Origin: Lentisphaeria bacterium
Lineage (GTDB): Bacteria > Verrucomicrobiota > Lentisphaeria > Victivallales > Victivallaceae
Reading direction: 5' to 3'
Assembly: GCA_017507125.1 (NCBI GenBank)
Contig: JAFWBQ010000122.1
Span: 1-56,970, forward strand
DNA length: 56,970 nt
The notes under the pieces were generated by a model, which made no database searches, was not told the DNA's origin, and saw nothing but the letters and a program-made list of their open reading frames with translations. Shown piece after piece: positions 9,359-17,358 of this stretch. Position 1 is the first letter of the stretch. Every line of letters begins with the position of its first letter. The translations under genes were made by a program, and so were the position numbers.

Positions 9359-10429
9359 TTAAAGTTGAAAAAAGTTTTTTTCAGGAGCTTTTCCGGTGGT
9401 CAGACCTGCAACGGTGAAACATCCGATGGCGCTTTCAGGCTCCGGATCGGCGGAAAAATCGTGGAGCGCCGCCAGATGCGCCGCCTGCCACCCCATTTCC
9501 CCTGTGGGGATGTGGATGGCTGTAACAGGCATGCCGGGGGAGACTTTTTCCGGTGTGAACTCCGCATAAGAAAGATTTTCAGGTATCTTTATCCCAAGTT
9601 CCTCAACAGCGCTGAGAAAAGCGGTTTTCCAGGGGGCGATGCAGACGTAGGCTGTGATATCGGGATTTTTCTCAAGGAGTTTTTTCACTGCGGAACTTTC
9701 TGAAAAGTCCCCGGCAAAGATCTGCACCGTCATGCCTGCGGCAGAGGCGGTGCGCCGCAAAGAGTCCTGCCGTTCCCGTACCCACTTGAGAGATTCAAAA
9801 CGTTCAATAAATCCCAGATGGCGGTGCCCCTGGGCGCGGAGCATGTGGAGCAGGGACTTCCAGGCGGGGGTGCTGTCGTATATGACGCATCCGGCACCGG
9901 GGAGCTTTTCGTCAATGACGATTTGGGGGATCCGCATTTTGGCAAGTTCCATGATGGCAGAGGGCAGCGGTTCGGAACAGGCGCACCAGATGAAGGCATC
10001 CACTGCAAAGTTGCGGTAAAGATCAATGAGAGAAGCCGCACTTGAATGGTGGGAGCCGAAAGAGACTTCAATGGCTCTGGTCAGAGCAAGTTTCTGGACA
10101 CCAGCGGCGATCTCTGCCTCAAAACTGCTGGAAACGACCCCTTCGGGGAGCATCAGACGGATCTTCCCCGTCACGCGGGGCATCAGGCACCGCTCTGCAT
10201 CCGGGATCACAAAGCTGCCTCTGCCCTGTCTTTTAAGGATATAATTCTGGGAACGCAGATTTTCCAAAGCCTTGCGGAGCGTTTTCCGGCAGACACCGTA
10301 ATGCGCCCTGAGCTGTTCCTCACCGGGCAGAGGGTGCTCCGGTGAAAATTCCCCGGCAAGGATCCGGCGGCGCAGATCATGCTCCACCTGGCTGTACTTG
10401 TTGTAAGTGAGCTTGTTTCCCTCTTTCAC
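9359..10429 (-). CDS. GntR-type regulator with LacI-type sugar-binding domain
   Basis: 356 aa. Residues about 10-75 are a GntR winged helix (YSQVEHDLRRRILAGEF, LRAHYGVCRKTLRKALENL, ILKRQGRGSFV). The rest is a periplasmic-binding-protein fold of the LacI/GalR type (GHRHLGFIERF). This AraR-like combination usually senses a sugar and represses the operon it heads. It is the first gene of the minus-strand operon running to 267. The start codon is GTG (10427-10429) with AGAGGA about ten bases upstream; no ATG fits. Direct repeats of ATACAAG overlap its ribosome-binding region and may be its own operator. Confidence 0.85.
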   Translation of the reverse strand: MKEGNKLTYNKYSQVEHDLRRRILAGEFSPEHPLPGEEQLRAHYGVCRKTLRKALENLRSQNYILKRQGRGSFVIPDAERCLMPRVTGKIRLMLPEGVVSSSFEAEIAAGVQKLALTRAIEVSFGSHHSSAASLIDLYRNFAVDAFIWCACSEPLPSAIMELAKMRIPQIVIDEKLPGAGCVIYDSTPAWKSLLHMLRAQGHRHLGFIERFESLKWVRERQDSLRRTASAAGMTVQIFAGDFSESSAVKKLLEKNPDITAYVCIAPWKTAFLSAVEELGIKIPENLSYAEFTPEKVSPGMPVTAIHIPTGEMGWQAAHLAALHDFSADPEPESAIGCFTVAGLTTGKAPEKNFFQL

Positions 10430-10433
10430 ACTA

Positions 10434-10453
10434 CTTGTATCCTCTTGTATACA
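10434..10453. promoter_or_regulatory. Putative operator of the glycan operon regulator
   Basis: CTTGTAT occurs twice (10434-10440 and 10444-10450), one helical turn apart, and the second copy runs into the palindrome TGTATACA (10446-10453). It lies directly before the GTG start of the GntR/LacI-type gene. Use as an autoregulatory operator is inference. Confidence 0.4.
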
Positions 10454-10524
10454 TTATTCTGGATAAATATAGCACGCAAAAAGATATTTTCAAGAAAATA
10501 TCCGGGAAAAAACAATATTTTCCT

Positions 10525-11487
10525 TTACCGGCAGTTGTATATCCGGCGGTGATAAGAGATGATGCCCACAGCAATGGCGCGGGCAATCTGCTCCTGATAT
10601 GCGGGATCCGCAAGTTTTTTTTCTTCAGCGGCGTTGGAAACGAATCCCATTTCAAGAAGGATCCCCGGCATATTGAGGTTTCTCAATACTGCAAATCTGC
10701 CCCGGCGGACGCCTCTGTCATGTCCTTTGGTCCGGAGCAGCATGGATCTTTGCATCTCAAAGGCAAGCAAAAAGTTGTTGCCGTCAAAAGCATTGCCCTT
10801 GAAGGCGGTGTTGGAGAGCTTTTTCTGGTTGGTGGATGACGCCCCCGCCGGCGTCAGACAGTAGGTTTCGATCCCGGCGGCGCGCCTGTCGGTGCTTGCG
10901 TTGCAGTGAAGCGAAACAAAAAGATCCCCTTTGCTGCGGTTGGCGAAAGCAGTGCGCTGATTCAGGGGGACAGAATAATCCCCTCTCCGGGTGAGGATAC
11001 AGGTGTAACCGCATCTTGTAAGGATGGCAGCGCACCGTTTGGCGATTTGCAGAACAAGTTTTTTTTCAATGATGCTTTTACCGGCGGCGCCCCTGTCAAC
11101 TCCTCCGTGACCCGGATCGAGGATGATGCGCCGGATCCCATGACGCCGGATGCTCTGCCGGGGCGTAAAAAGAGGACGCAAAATAGTATTTACGTCAATA
11201 GCGCTCAGGTAGAGGTGACCGCCGATCTGCCGGGCGGGGAAACTCCCGGCCACCGAGATGTTGGAAGAGCGGAAATCAGCCCGCTCCGGGCGGAAAATGA
11301 AATTTTCCCGGCCCCGGGCGATACAGTAATTCTTTCCGGAAACATAATAGCCGCATTTCAGTTCCCGCGACACGGCACCGGCATGGCGGTAGAGCTTGCC
11401 TTTGAGAATAAGGGTGGCTTTGGCTCCTGAAAGAGCCGCCGCCGTCAGGAGCAGCAGAATGATCTGGAGGAATTTCAGTAACTTCAT
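10525..11487 (-). CDS. N-acetylmuramoyl-L-alanine amidase (Amidase_3)
   Basis: 320 aa, exported (hydrophobic start up to about residue 22). The catalytic domain shows ILDPGHGGVDRGA with the first zinc histidine, the glutamate in SIIEKKLVLQIA, SLHCNAS with the zinc histidine, and GILLEMGFVSN with the catalytic glutamate, in the order of Zn-dependent AmiC-type amidases. It cleaves the amide bond between MurNAc and the stem peptide, in the periplasm. The N-terminal 110 residues are a small beta domain, perhaps an AMIN-like targeting domain. Start overlaps the thiD stop by 4 nt; last gene of the operon from 16630. Confidence 0.9.
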   Translation of the reverse strand: MKLLKFLQIILLLLTAAALSGAKATLILKGKLYRHAGAVSRELKCGYYVSGKNYCIARGRENFIFRPERADFRSSNISVAGSFPARQIGGHLYLSAIDVNTILRPLFTPRQSIRRHGIRRIILDPGHGGVDRGAAGKSIIEKKLVLQIAKRCAAILTRCGYTCILTRRGDYSVPLNQRTAFANRSKGDLFVSLHCNASTDRRAAGIETYCLTPAGASSTNQKKLSNTAFKGNAFDGNNFLLAFEMQRSMLLRTKGHDRGVRRGRFAVLRNLNMPGILLEMGFVSNAAEEKKLADPAYQEQIARAIAVGIISYHRRIYNCR

Positions 11488-12368
11488 CGCGGAATACCTC
11501 TGCTTTTCCGGGTTCCGTACCGTTCCATTTCTATAAGTTCAAGAGCATCCTCAACGGGGGGATACATGGCAGAAATGTTTTTACCTATTTCCACATTTTC
11601 TCTCAGTGATCCGAAGGTGAAGGCTTTGGCATCCTGCAGCATGTCGCTCCATGAAAAGTTCAGTGCCGTCAGCGCCGCCATTGCCGCTGAAAGGGTGCAT
11701 CCGGTACCATGACCGGCACAGGGCGGGAGTTTGACTTTGGGGGAACTCAAAGTGTAAAGTTCACCCCGGTAGCAGACAAAGTCAACTGCCCGGCTGCCTT
11801 TCAGGTTGTGTCCCCCCTTCAGGAGGACATTTACAGAGAAACGGTCGGAAAATTCCTTTGCCGCGTCGGCGATATCTGATTCAGAATCAAGTTTTTTCCC
11901 CAGCAGAAATTCACATTCAGGGATATTGGGTGTGATCCAGAGCGCCAGAGGGAAGAGTTCCTGTTTGATGACCTCAACAGCGTCATCGTGACAGAGTTTT
12001 TTTCCGGAAGTCGAAACAAGCACCGGATCACAGATAAGTTTGAGTTTGTGCCTTTTGACGGCATCCGCAACGGCAGAGGCGTTTTCAGCGGAGCCCAGCA
12101 TGCCGCTTTTGGCACAGCGGAGCGCGATCCGGGATGCAACAGCATCTATCTGGGCGGTGACTCCTGCGCCGGGTATCAGGTCGATCCGGGTGACAGTTTC
12201 CGGATTCTGGGCGGTGACAGCAGTGATGGCGGCACATCCGAAGACCCCAAGGGCATTGAAAGTACGCAGATCCGCCTGAATTCCGGCGCCGCCGCCGGAG
12301 TCGCTGCCGGCGATAGTCAGGGCGCTGGGATAATATTCAACGACGTTATTTTTTTTGTTGTCAGCCAT
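11484..12368 (-). CDS. thiD: Hydroxymethylpyrimidine/phosphomethylpyrimidine kinase
   Basis: 294 aa from the chosen ATG. It phosphorylates HMP and HMP-P in thiamine synthesis. Seen: ALTIAGSDSGGGAGIQADL substrate/ATP fold start, SGMLGS, DPVLVSTSGKKL, TPNIPE, LLKGGH and the anion-hole motif GHGTGCTLS. The open frame extends 64 codons further upstream but that part is proline-rich, lies inside ppk and looks non-family, so I start at MADNKKNN. The ATG sits in ATGGCTGA, overlapping the ppk stop by 8 nt. A thiamine gene inside a polyphosphate/cell-wall operon is unexpected. Confidence 0.92.
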   Translation of the reverse strand: MADNKKNNVVEYYPSALTIAGSDSGGGAGIQADLRTFNALGVFGCAAITAVTAQNPETVTRIDLIPGAGVTAQIDAVASRIALRCAKSGMLGSAENASAVADAVKRHKLKLICDPVLVSTSGKKLCHDDAVEVIKQELFPLALWITPNIPECEFLLGKKLDSESDIADAAKEFSDRFSVNVLLKGGHNLKGSRAVDFVCYRGELYTLSSPKVKLPPCAGHGTGCTLSAAMAALTALNFSWSDMLQDAKAFTFGSLRENVEIGKNISAMYPPVEDALELIEMERYGTRKSRGIPR

Positions 12369-14508
12369 GATGTTTTCTTTCTTCTTGGAATTTTCTGATC
12401 TTGAGGGGAGTTCCGGCAGAGCCGTCAAGGGCGGCGGCGGTACGGTTGCGGAACCAGGCGGCAATAGACTCCTGGCTCCGGGCGCCTGTATATTTTTCAA
12501 GAGCATTGAAGGGGGTGTACTCTCCGGAACTGAGAAGTACTCTGCCTTTGTCACTGTCATTGATATGGAACTGCAGGATCCGGCGGAGCTGTTCTGTCAG
12601 CTCCTCCTGTTCCACGGGAAACATGAGTTCAATACGGCGGTCAAGGTTTCTTGTCATCCAGTCGGCACTGGAAAGGTAGTACTCCGGACTCCCCTGATTG
12701 CGGAAATAAAAGATGCGGCTGTGTTCCAGAAAGCGGTCCACGATACTGATGATCCTGAGGTTTTTGCTTTGATTTTCCTGAGGACAGAGACAGCAGATGC
12801 CTCTGACGATAAGGGTGATCTGCACACCTTCATCTGCAGCCCGGTGGATGAAACGGACCATTTTTTCATCTGAAAAGCTGTTCATCTTGGCGATGATCTC
12901 CCCTTTCCCTCCCGCACGGACGTGTTCGATTTCCCGTTCAATGAGCTGCTCCAGTCTGGAACGCAGAGTGAAGGGGGCAAGTACCGCCTTGCGGTAATGG
13001 TTCCCCGGTGCGGAACAGCCGGTGAGAACGTTGAACATGTTGGCAATGTCGGAACAGAGTGCCGGATCGGAGCTCATCATGCCGATATCCGTGTAGGTAA
13101 GAGCAGTACGGTCATTATAGTTTCCTGTCCCCAGGTGACAATAACGCCGCAGGAATCCGTCTTCGCGTCTGACGATCAGAAGCGCTTTTGCATGGATCTT
13201 CAATCCGGCGATGCCGTAGACCACATGAGCGCCGCATTCATCCAGAGCCTGCGCCCAGGCGATATTGTTTTCTTCATCAAATCGAGCTTTGAGTTCAAGC
13301 ACCACAGTGACCTGTTTGCCGTTTCGGGCGGCACGCTGGAGCGCCCGGACCACAGGTGAGTTGCCGCTGACCCGGTAGAGGGTCTGTTTGATGGCAAGGA
13401 CATCCGGATCTGCTGCGGCCTCTTCAAGCATCCGCACCACAGGCGCGAAGTCGTGATAAGGTGGAGCAACAAGAATGTTTCCATAACGTCTGAGGACGGT
13501 GAAAACAGAAGCATTTTCCATGAATTCGACCGGCATGACAGGTTCATGCGGCGGCGCTGCCAGATGGGGCAGCTGAACTTTGGCGGCAAGTTCGGCAAAC
13601 TGCTTCAAATGAAGTGCCCCGCGAATGGGATATTCAAAGAGTTCCTCAAGGGCAAAGGAGGAACGGATCCACTCCGCCAGAGGTCCCGCAGCTCCCGGAG
13701 GCAGCTCCAGACGCACCGGTTCCCGGCGGCGGCGCTGCTGCAGTTTCTGACCGATATACTCCAGCAGATCGGCGGCATTTTCATCCTCTGTTGAAAAATC
13801 CATGTCCCGGGTGATACGGAAGGGGAAACATTCTACGATCTCTGAACCGGCAAAGAGCCATTGCAGATTGTCGATGATAAGTTCTTCAAGGAGCATGAAG
13901 CGTTTCATGCCGCCGGGGGATGGGAGTTCCACAAAACGCTCCAGCAGTGCCGGCACCTCGACAAAGGCAAAAGTATCTTTCCCGGAATCTGAGGGGAGAA
14001 GGCGCAGCGCGATCTCTATGGCTCCGGAATTGAGCTGCGGGAAGGGATGGGCGGGATCCACGGCAAAGGGAGTGAGAACAGGCATGATCTCCGAGCGGAA
14101 TATGTCGCTTGAAAGAAGTTTTTCGGCATCGGTCAGATCTTTGGGGTGAACGATGTAAACATCTGAGCGTTCCAGTTCCGGCAGGATCCTGCCGAAAAGC
14201 AGTTCGTACTGTCTCTGAAGGAAGAGATCGATTTTTTCGCGGGTCAGATGAAGCTGCGCCGGCGCATTGAGTCCGGCGGGGTCGCACCAGGGCTCCCCGT
14301 TCCGGAACATTTTCCGCAGTCCGGCGATGCGGACCATGAAAAATTCATCCAGATTTCCGGCGGTGATGGCGACAAACTTCAACCGTTCCAGAAGGGGGGT
14401 GGCGGGGATCTCCGCCTGATCCAGCACCCGGTTGTTGAAGTTGAGCCATGAAAGTTCACGGTTGATAAAAAGTCCGGTTCCGGCGACATCGTGGGGGGAG
14501 TGTTTCAT
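12361..14508 (-). CDS. ppk1: Polyphosphate kinase 1
   Basis: 715 aa, usual length. It transfers the gamma-phosphate of ATP to growing polyphosphate. Visible are the N-terminal FINRELSWLNFNNRVL segment, the phospho-acceptor histidine in LKIHAKALLIV (about residue 438), HLGTGNYND, and LSSADWMTRNLDRRIELMFPV near the second conserved histidine region. It lies 11 nt downstream of the Ppx/GppA gene, the classic ppx-ppk pairing, and overlaps thiD. The ribosome-binding site is weak, so translation probably depends on coupling. Confidence 0.95.
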   Translation of the reverse strand: MKHSPHDVAGTGLFINRELSWLNFNNRVLDQAEIPATPLLERLKFVAITAGNLDEFFMVRIAGLRKMFRNGEPWCDPAGLNAPAQLHLTREKIDLFLQRQYELLFGRILPELERSDVYIVHPKDLTDAEKLLSSDIFRSEIMPVLTPFAVDPAHPFPQLNSGAIEIALRLLPSDSGKDTFAFVEVPALLERFVELPSPGGMKRFMLLEELIIDNLQWLFAGSEIVECFPFRITRDMDFSTEDENAADLLEYIGQKLQQRRRREPVRLELPPGAAGPLAEWIRSSFALEELFEYPIRGALHLKQFAELAAKVQLPHLAAPPHEPVMPVEFMENASVFTVLRRYGNILVAPPYHDFAPVVRMLEEAAADPDVLAIKQTLYRVSGNSPVVRALQRAARNGKQVTVVLELKARFDEENNIAWAQALDECGAHVVYGIAGLKIHAKALLIVRREDGFLRRYCHLGTGNYNDRTALTYTDIGMMSSDPALCSDIANMFNVLTGCSAPGNHYRKAVLAPFTLRSRLEQLIEREIEHVRAGGKGEIIAKMNSFSDEKMVRFIHRAADEGVQITLIVRGICCLCPQENQSKNLRIISIVDRFLEHSRIFYFRNQGSPEYYLSSADWMTRNLDRRIELMFPVEQEELTEQLRRILQFHINDSDKGRVLLSSGEYTPFNALEKYTGARSQESIAAWFRNRTAAALDGSAGTPLKIRKFQEERKHHG

Positions 14509-14519
14509 TTTACGTGATC

Positions 14520-16040
14520 TCAGTTTTCCACAATTCTTACCTTGATGCCGAAGACCTGAGAAAAAAGTTCCCCTTTCTGCTCAAGTTCCCGTATTTCCGA
14601 ATGGAAATCCCTTCCGCTGCCCCGGAGTTCCAGTACCACGCCCCGCCGGTGGATGATCATATTGCTGAAACGTCCTTTGCGGGCGCAGTCCAACGCATCG
14701 GCGACCCGGAGAATGGCAGCGAGTTTCAGCACCAGCACTCTGTGCTCCGGGAGCAGAGTCCGGCTTCCGGATCTGAGCATGGCACGTTCCACATCGCCCC
14801 GGTGGGCACCGGCGATCATGGCGGTGATGGAGTGCTCTTCGCTTTTAAGTCCCGGCAGCTGAGTGGCGGAAATAAGATAAGCGGAATGGAGATTGTGATC
14901 CCGGGTGTCAACAAATCTGCCGATATCGTGAAGCAGAGCCGCCGTTTCAAGGAGCATTTCTGAACGCTCAGGGAAGTTGAAAGATTTTTTCAGCTCTTCC
15001 AGGAGCATGGCTGCAGTTGAGCTGACGGTCCGGGCGTGTCCGGCATCAAATCCGAACTTGTGTCCCAGCGCAAAGCAGACGCTGCGGAGTTCTTTGCGGA
15101 AAGGCTCTTTTTCACAGGTGATCTCCTCCCGGATCATCAGTTCCACTGCCGCCTCGCGGGTGGAGATGGAAAAACAGGAGAATCTGACGGCGTTGAAGGT
15201 TTGCAGAAAGGACTCCAGCATCACTGCCGCTCCTGCGGCGGCGGCGCTGTCGTCGGCAGAGACCTCAAGTTTGCTGCTCAGTTCCTCAACGGGAGTCTGC
15301 CGGAACTTTCTCATTATGTTGACCGCTTCCTCAGGTGAGGCATCAAACTGCCCTGTACTGACCCCCGTCAGCAGCCGGGGAGCGGCACCCATGGTGACAA
15401 AGTGCACCTCGTCGCTGATCCTGAATCCGGTGGATTCTGCAAGGCGCTGGGGAATATCAAGTGCCCGCAGCTCTTCTGAAAACTGCTCAAGGGTGATGAT
15501 GCCTGCACCGAAAAGTTCCGCCAGCCGGTCGGTTCCGAGAGGGATCTCTTCTGCAAAGCACAATTCGTTCTCTTTCACCAGAAGCACAAAGAGAGAGCCT
15601 GAACCGATAACCATGGCAAGGACTTGGGGTGCCGGAGCCGGGGTGTCAAGTTTAAGCTGCCGGAGCAGTGCCAGTGCAATCAGTTCCATTTCACGGGAGG
15701 ATTCAAGGATCTCAAGGTCAATGCCGGAGTCCTGCCGGATCCTGTCGATGACCAGTTCCCTGTTCCGTGCTTCGCGGATGGCGCTTGTGGCAAAGGCGCG
15801 CACTCTTGAAATGCCGTACTCTTTGAGTTTTGCGGCATAATCGCACATGATGGCTGAGAAGGCGCTTGAAGTTTCCGGGGAGACAAAGTTTGTCCTGAAA
15901 ACATCTGTTCCCAGCCGGGTGGCACGGGAAAGACTTTCAAGGAGCGTATAAGAACCATCTTTTTCAACTTCAAAGATCTCAAGCCTGACGGCATGGGCAC
16001 CCACGTCTATGATGCCGGTCTGAAAAACGGTTTTATCCAT
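14520..16040 (-). CDS. Ppx/GppA-family protein with HD domain (possibly degenerate exopolyphosphatase)
   Basis: 506 aa, two parts. The N-terminal half is the actin-like Ppx/GppA fold with the family's FATSAIREARN segment. Two phosphate-binding loops are eroded: the usual DLGSNS-type motif reads DVGAHA (about 12-17) and the usual DIGGGS reads VIGSGS (about 145). The C-terminal half keeps a full HD phosphohydrolase signature: a histidine in GHART, LLHDIGRF (about 366-373), and LRVADALD. It sits between a lipoprotein gene and ppk1. Polyphosphate or (p)ppGpp hydrolysis is the family role; activity here may rest on the HD part. Confidence 0.82.
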   Translation of the reverse strand: MDKTVFQTGIIDVGAHAVRLEIFEVEKDGSYTLLESLSRATRLGTDVFRTNFVSPETSSAFSAIMCDYAAKLKEYGISRVRAFATSAIREARNRELVIDRIRQDSGIDLEILESSREMELIALALLRQLKLDTPAPAPQVLAMVIGSGSLFVLLVKENELCFAEEIPLGTDRLAELFGAGIITLEQFSEELRALDIPQRLAESTGFRISDEVHFVTMGAAPRLLTGVSTGQFDASPEEAVNIMRKFRQTPVEELSSKLEVSADDSAAAAGAAVMLESFLQTFNAVRFSCFSISTREAAVELMIREEITCEKEPFRKELRSVCFALGHKFGFDAGHARTVSSTAAMLLEELKKSFNFPERSEMLLETAALLHDIGRFVDTRDHNLHSAYLISATQLPGLKSEEHSITAMIAGAHRGDVERAMLRSGSRTLLPEHRVLVLKLAAILRVADALDCARKGRFSNMIIHRRGVVLELRGSGRDFHSEIRELEQKGELFSQVFGIKVRIVEN

Positions 16041-16048
16041 GGCGATAC

Positions 16049-16630
16049 TCAGAAGTAGGAGAAAAAGTTGCTGGAGTCAGGATTGAAAAAGACATAATTC
16101 TTTTTGGCAAATTTGACAATATTTTTGGCATGAAAATGGTCGATCCCCACTCTGAGGAAGACCCAGGTGTCGTTTTCATCTTCCGGAAGTTCCGGTACAA
16201 AACGAGCCAGAAGTTTGCCGTCGACCACAAAGGCGACCTGTTCATCCCTGAATCTGCCTGCCAGCAGCTGCCACTGGATCTTGCCCCGGCGGTCGAGTTT
16301 CAGTTTCAGATCGCACAGCTCCGGATTGCCGGGACGGACAACGATTCTGGCATCTTTAAGATTCTTGCTGGAAAAATTCTGATTGGCGTTGATATAGATC
16401 TCTCTGCCGTCAAGATCCCGGATAGGCTTCTCAAGATCCGTTGCCCGGGGATACTGAACGATGGAAAAAATACCGATCACGAACCGGGGACGGTAATCAT
16501 CACTGTTGGGATTATCAGTATCAAGAGCGCCGGCTTCAAGAGCTTCTTCGATGATCTCGCAGCCCCCGGTTCCTGCTGCGAACATTATCAGCAGCAGCGG
16601 AAGAAATATCAGATTGAGGATTTTTTTCAT
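16049..16630 (-). CDS. Lipoprotein of unknown function
   Basis: 193 aa. A signal peptide with lipobox ending GTGGC (cysteine about residue 24) predicts lipid anchoring. The middle (INANQNFSSKNLKDARIVV to QVAFVVDGKLLARFVP) faintly resembles the SecDF P1-head fold, which also ends in a VVDG-like strand; this is a weak guess. Aromatic-rich C-terminus (FFNPDSSNFFSYF). First gene of the ppx-ppk1-thiD-amidase operon, 8 nt before the ppx-like gene; GGAGA precedes the ATG. Confidence 0.75.
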   Translation of the reverse strand: MKKILNLIFLPLLLIMFAAGTGGCEIIEEALEAGALDTDNPNSDDYRPRFVIGIFSIVQYPRATDLEKPIRDLDGREIYINANQNFSSKNLKDARIVVRPGNPELCDLKLKLDRRGKIQWQLLAGRFRDEQVAFVVDGKLLARFVPELPEDENDTWVFLRVGIDHFHAKNIVKFAKKNYVFFNPDSSNFFSYF

Positions 16631-16676
16631 ATAAATACGGTCTCCCTGTTAAGTCGATAAAAACTGCATTCCATAT

Positions 16677-16705
16677 ACAATACTTTGATTTTTCAATTTT
16701 TTCAA
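16677..16705 (-). promoter_or_regulatory. Candidate promoter of the lipoprotein-ppx-ppk1-thiD-amidase operon
   Basis: On the minus strand TTGAAA (16700-16705) and TATTGT (16677-16682) are 17 nt apart, about 45 nt upstream of the lipoprotein ATG. Confidence 0.5.
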
Positions 16706-16736
16706 CCGGAAATTACGGAAAATGTTATAAAAGAGC

Positions 16737-16767
16737 TTGACAAAACAACATTTTGGTATCATATTAT
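16737..16767 (+). promoter_or_regulatory. Candidate promoter of tRNA-Arg
   Basis: A perfect TTGACA (16737-16742) is followed by TATTAT (16762-16767); the 19-nt spacer is longer than ideal. It faces the tRNA-Arg gene 49 nt downstream. Confidence 0.55.
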
Positions 16768-16815
16768 ACAGAGTGGCGCTGTCCTCTCCCCAAGATGGCG
16801 GTGCCTGAAACAAGT

Positions 16816-16887
<72 letters not shown>

Positions 16888-16891
<4 letters not shown>

Positions 16892-16913
16892 TTTTTTTTG
16901 CAAAAAAAATGGT
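16888..16913. repeat. 26-bp perfect palindrome at the 3' end of tRNA-Arg
   Basis: ACCA plus eight T, GC, eight A plus TGGT: a perfect inverted repeat using the tRNA's own 3' ACCA as one arm. The minus-strand tRNA-Gly at the window start has the same trailer (CCA, eight T, GC). It may act as a tRNA terminator or mark the end of the stem-loop-rich DNA that follows. Confidence 0.75.
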
Positions 16914-17340
16914 AAACGAAGCCGCAAGGCTTCACTTCTCGCTTTTATGCCAATAAAAGCTCTTCACTCAAAACCGAAGGTTTTCTTCCTTGCCACAGCG
17001 TAATGCAATGAAGCCGGGACATCTTCACCAAACCCGGAAGCCTTGCTTGCTTGTCCCGCCATAGCTCGCAGAGCGACGGCGGATGAAGTCGCTCCTTACA
17101 GTCGCTTGTGAAGTCGTTCCGCTACGCTCCACTTGCTTGTCACGGCGTAATCTGCGGAGCAGATGAAGACGGATGAAGTTTTCTCCCTTTGGGAGCAAGG
17201 ATGGTGCTGTTTTTTTTAATTGCACATCTCTTCACGCTTTTATGCCAATAAAAACTCTTTTCTTTCCTGCCGCGGCTTTATTAAATTACGCCGCAATCTT
17301 GATACAATATCGCTGTGGAAGGAATGTATCAACGCGTTGC
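16914..17340. repeat. Gene-free cluster of short stem-loop repeats
   Basis: No credible gene. The stretch is a chain of small hairpins: GAAGCC/GGCTTC around GCAA (16918-16933), GCTTTTAT/ATAAAAGC around GCCA (16941-16960), AAAACC/GGTTTT around GAA (16970-16984), a longer imperfect hairpin CCGCC...GGCGG around 17057-17083, ATCTGC/GCAGAT around GGA (17150-17164) and CTCCC/GGGAG (17183-17195). Linkers repeat the word CTTCAC. The 19-bp word CGCTTTTATGCCAATAAAA occurs twice (16940-16958 and 17235-17253). The same style is found inside the pseudopilin gene near 33150-33235. Confidence 0.75.
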
Positions 17341-17358
17341 GGATCGCCCCGCCAGATG

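Noticed and set aside
12369..12560. 64-codon N-terminal extension of ThiD
   Set aside because: Proline-rich, lies fully inside ppk1 and is absent from the family; ATG 12368 fits better.
16914..17340. CRISPR-like array
   Set aside because: Repeats are different hairpins, not one repeat with regular unique spacers, and no cas genes are near.
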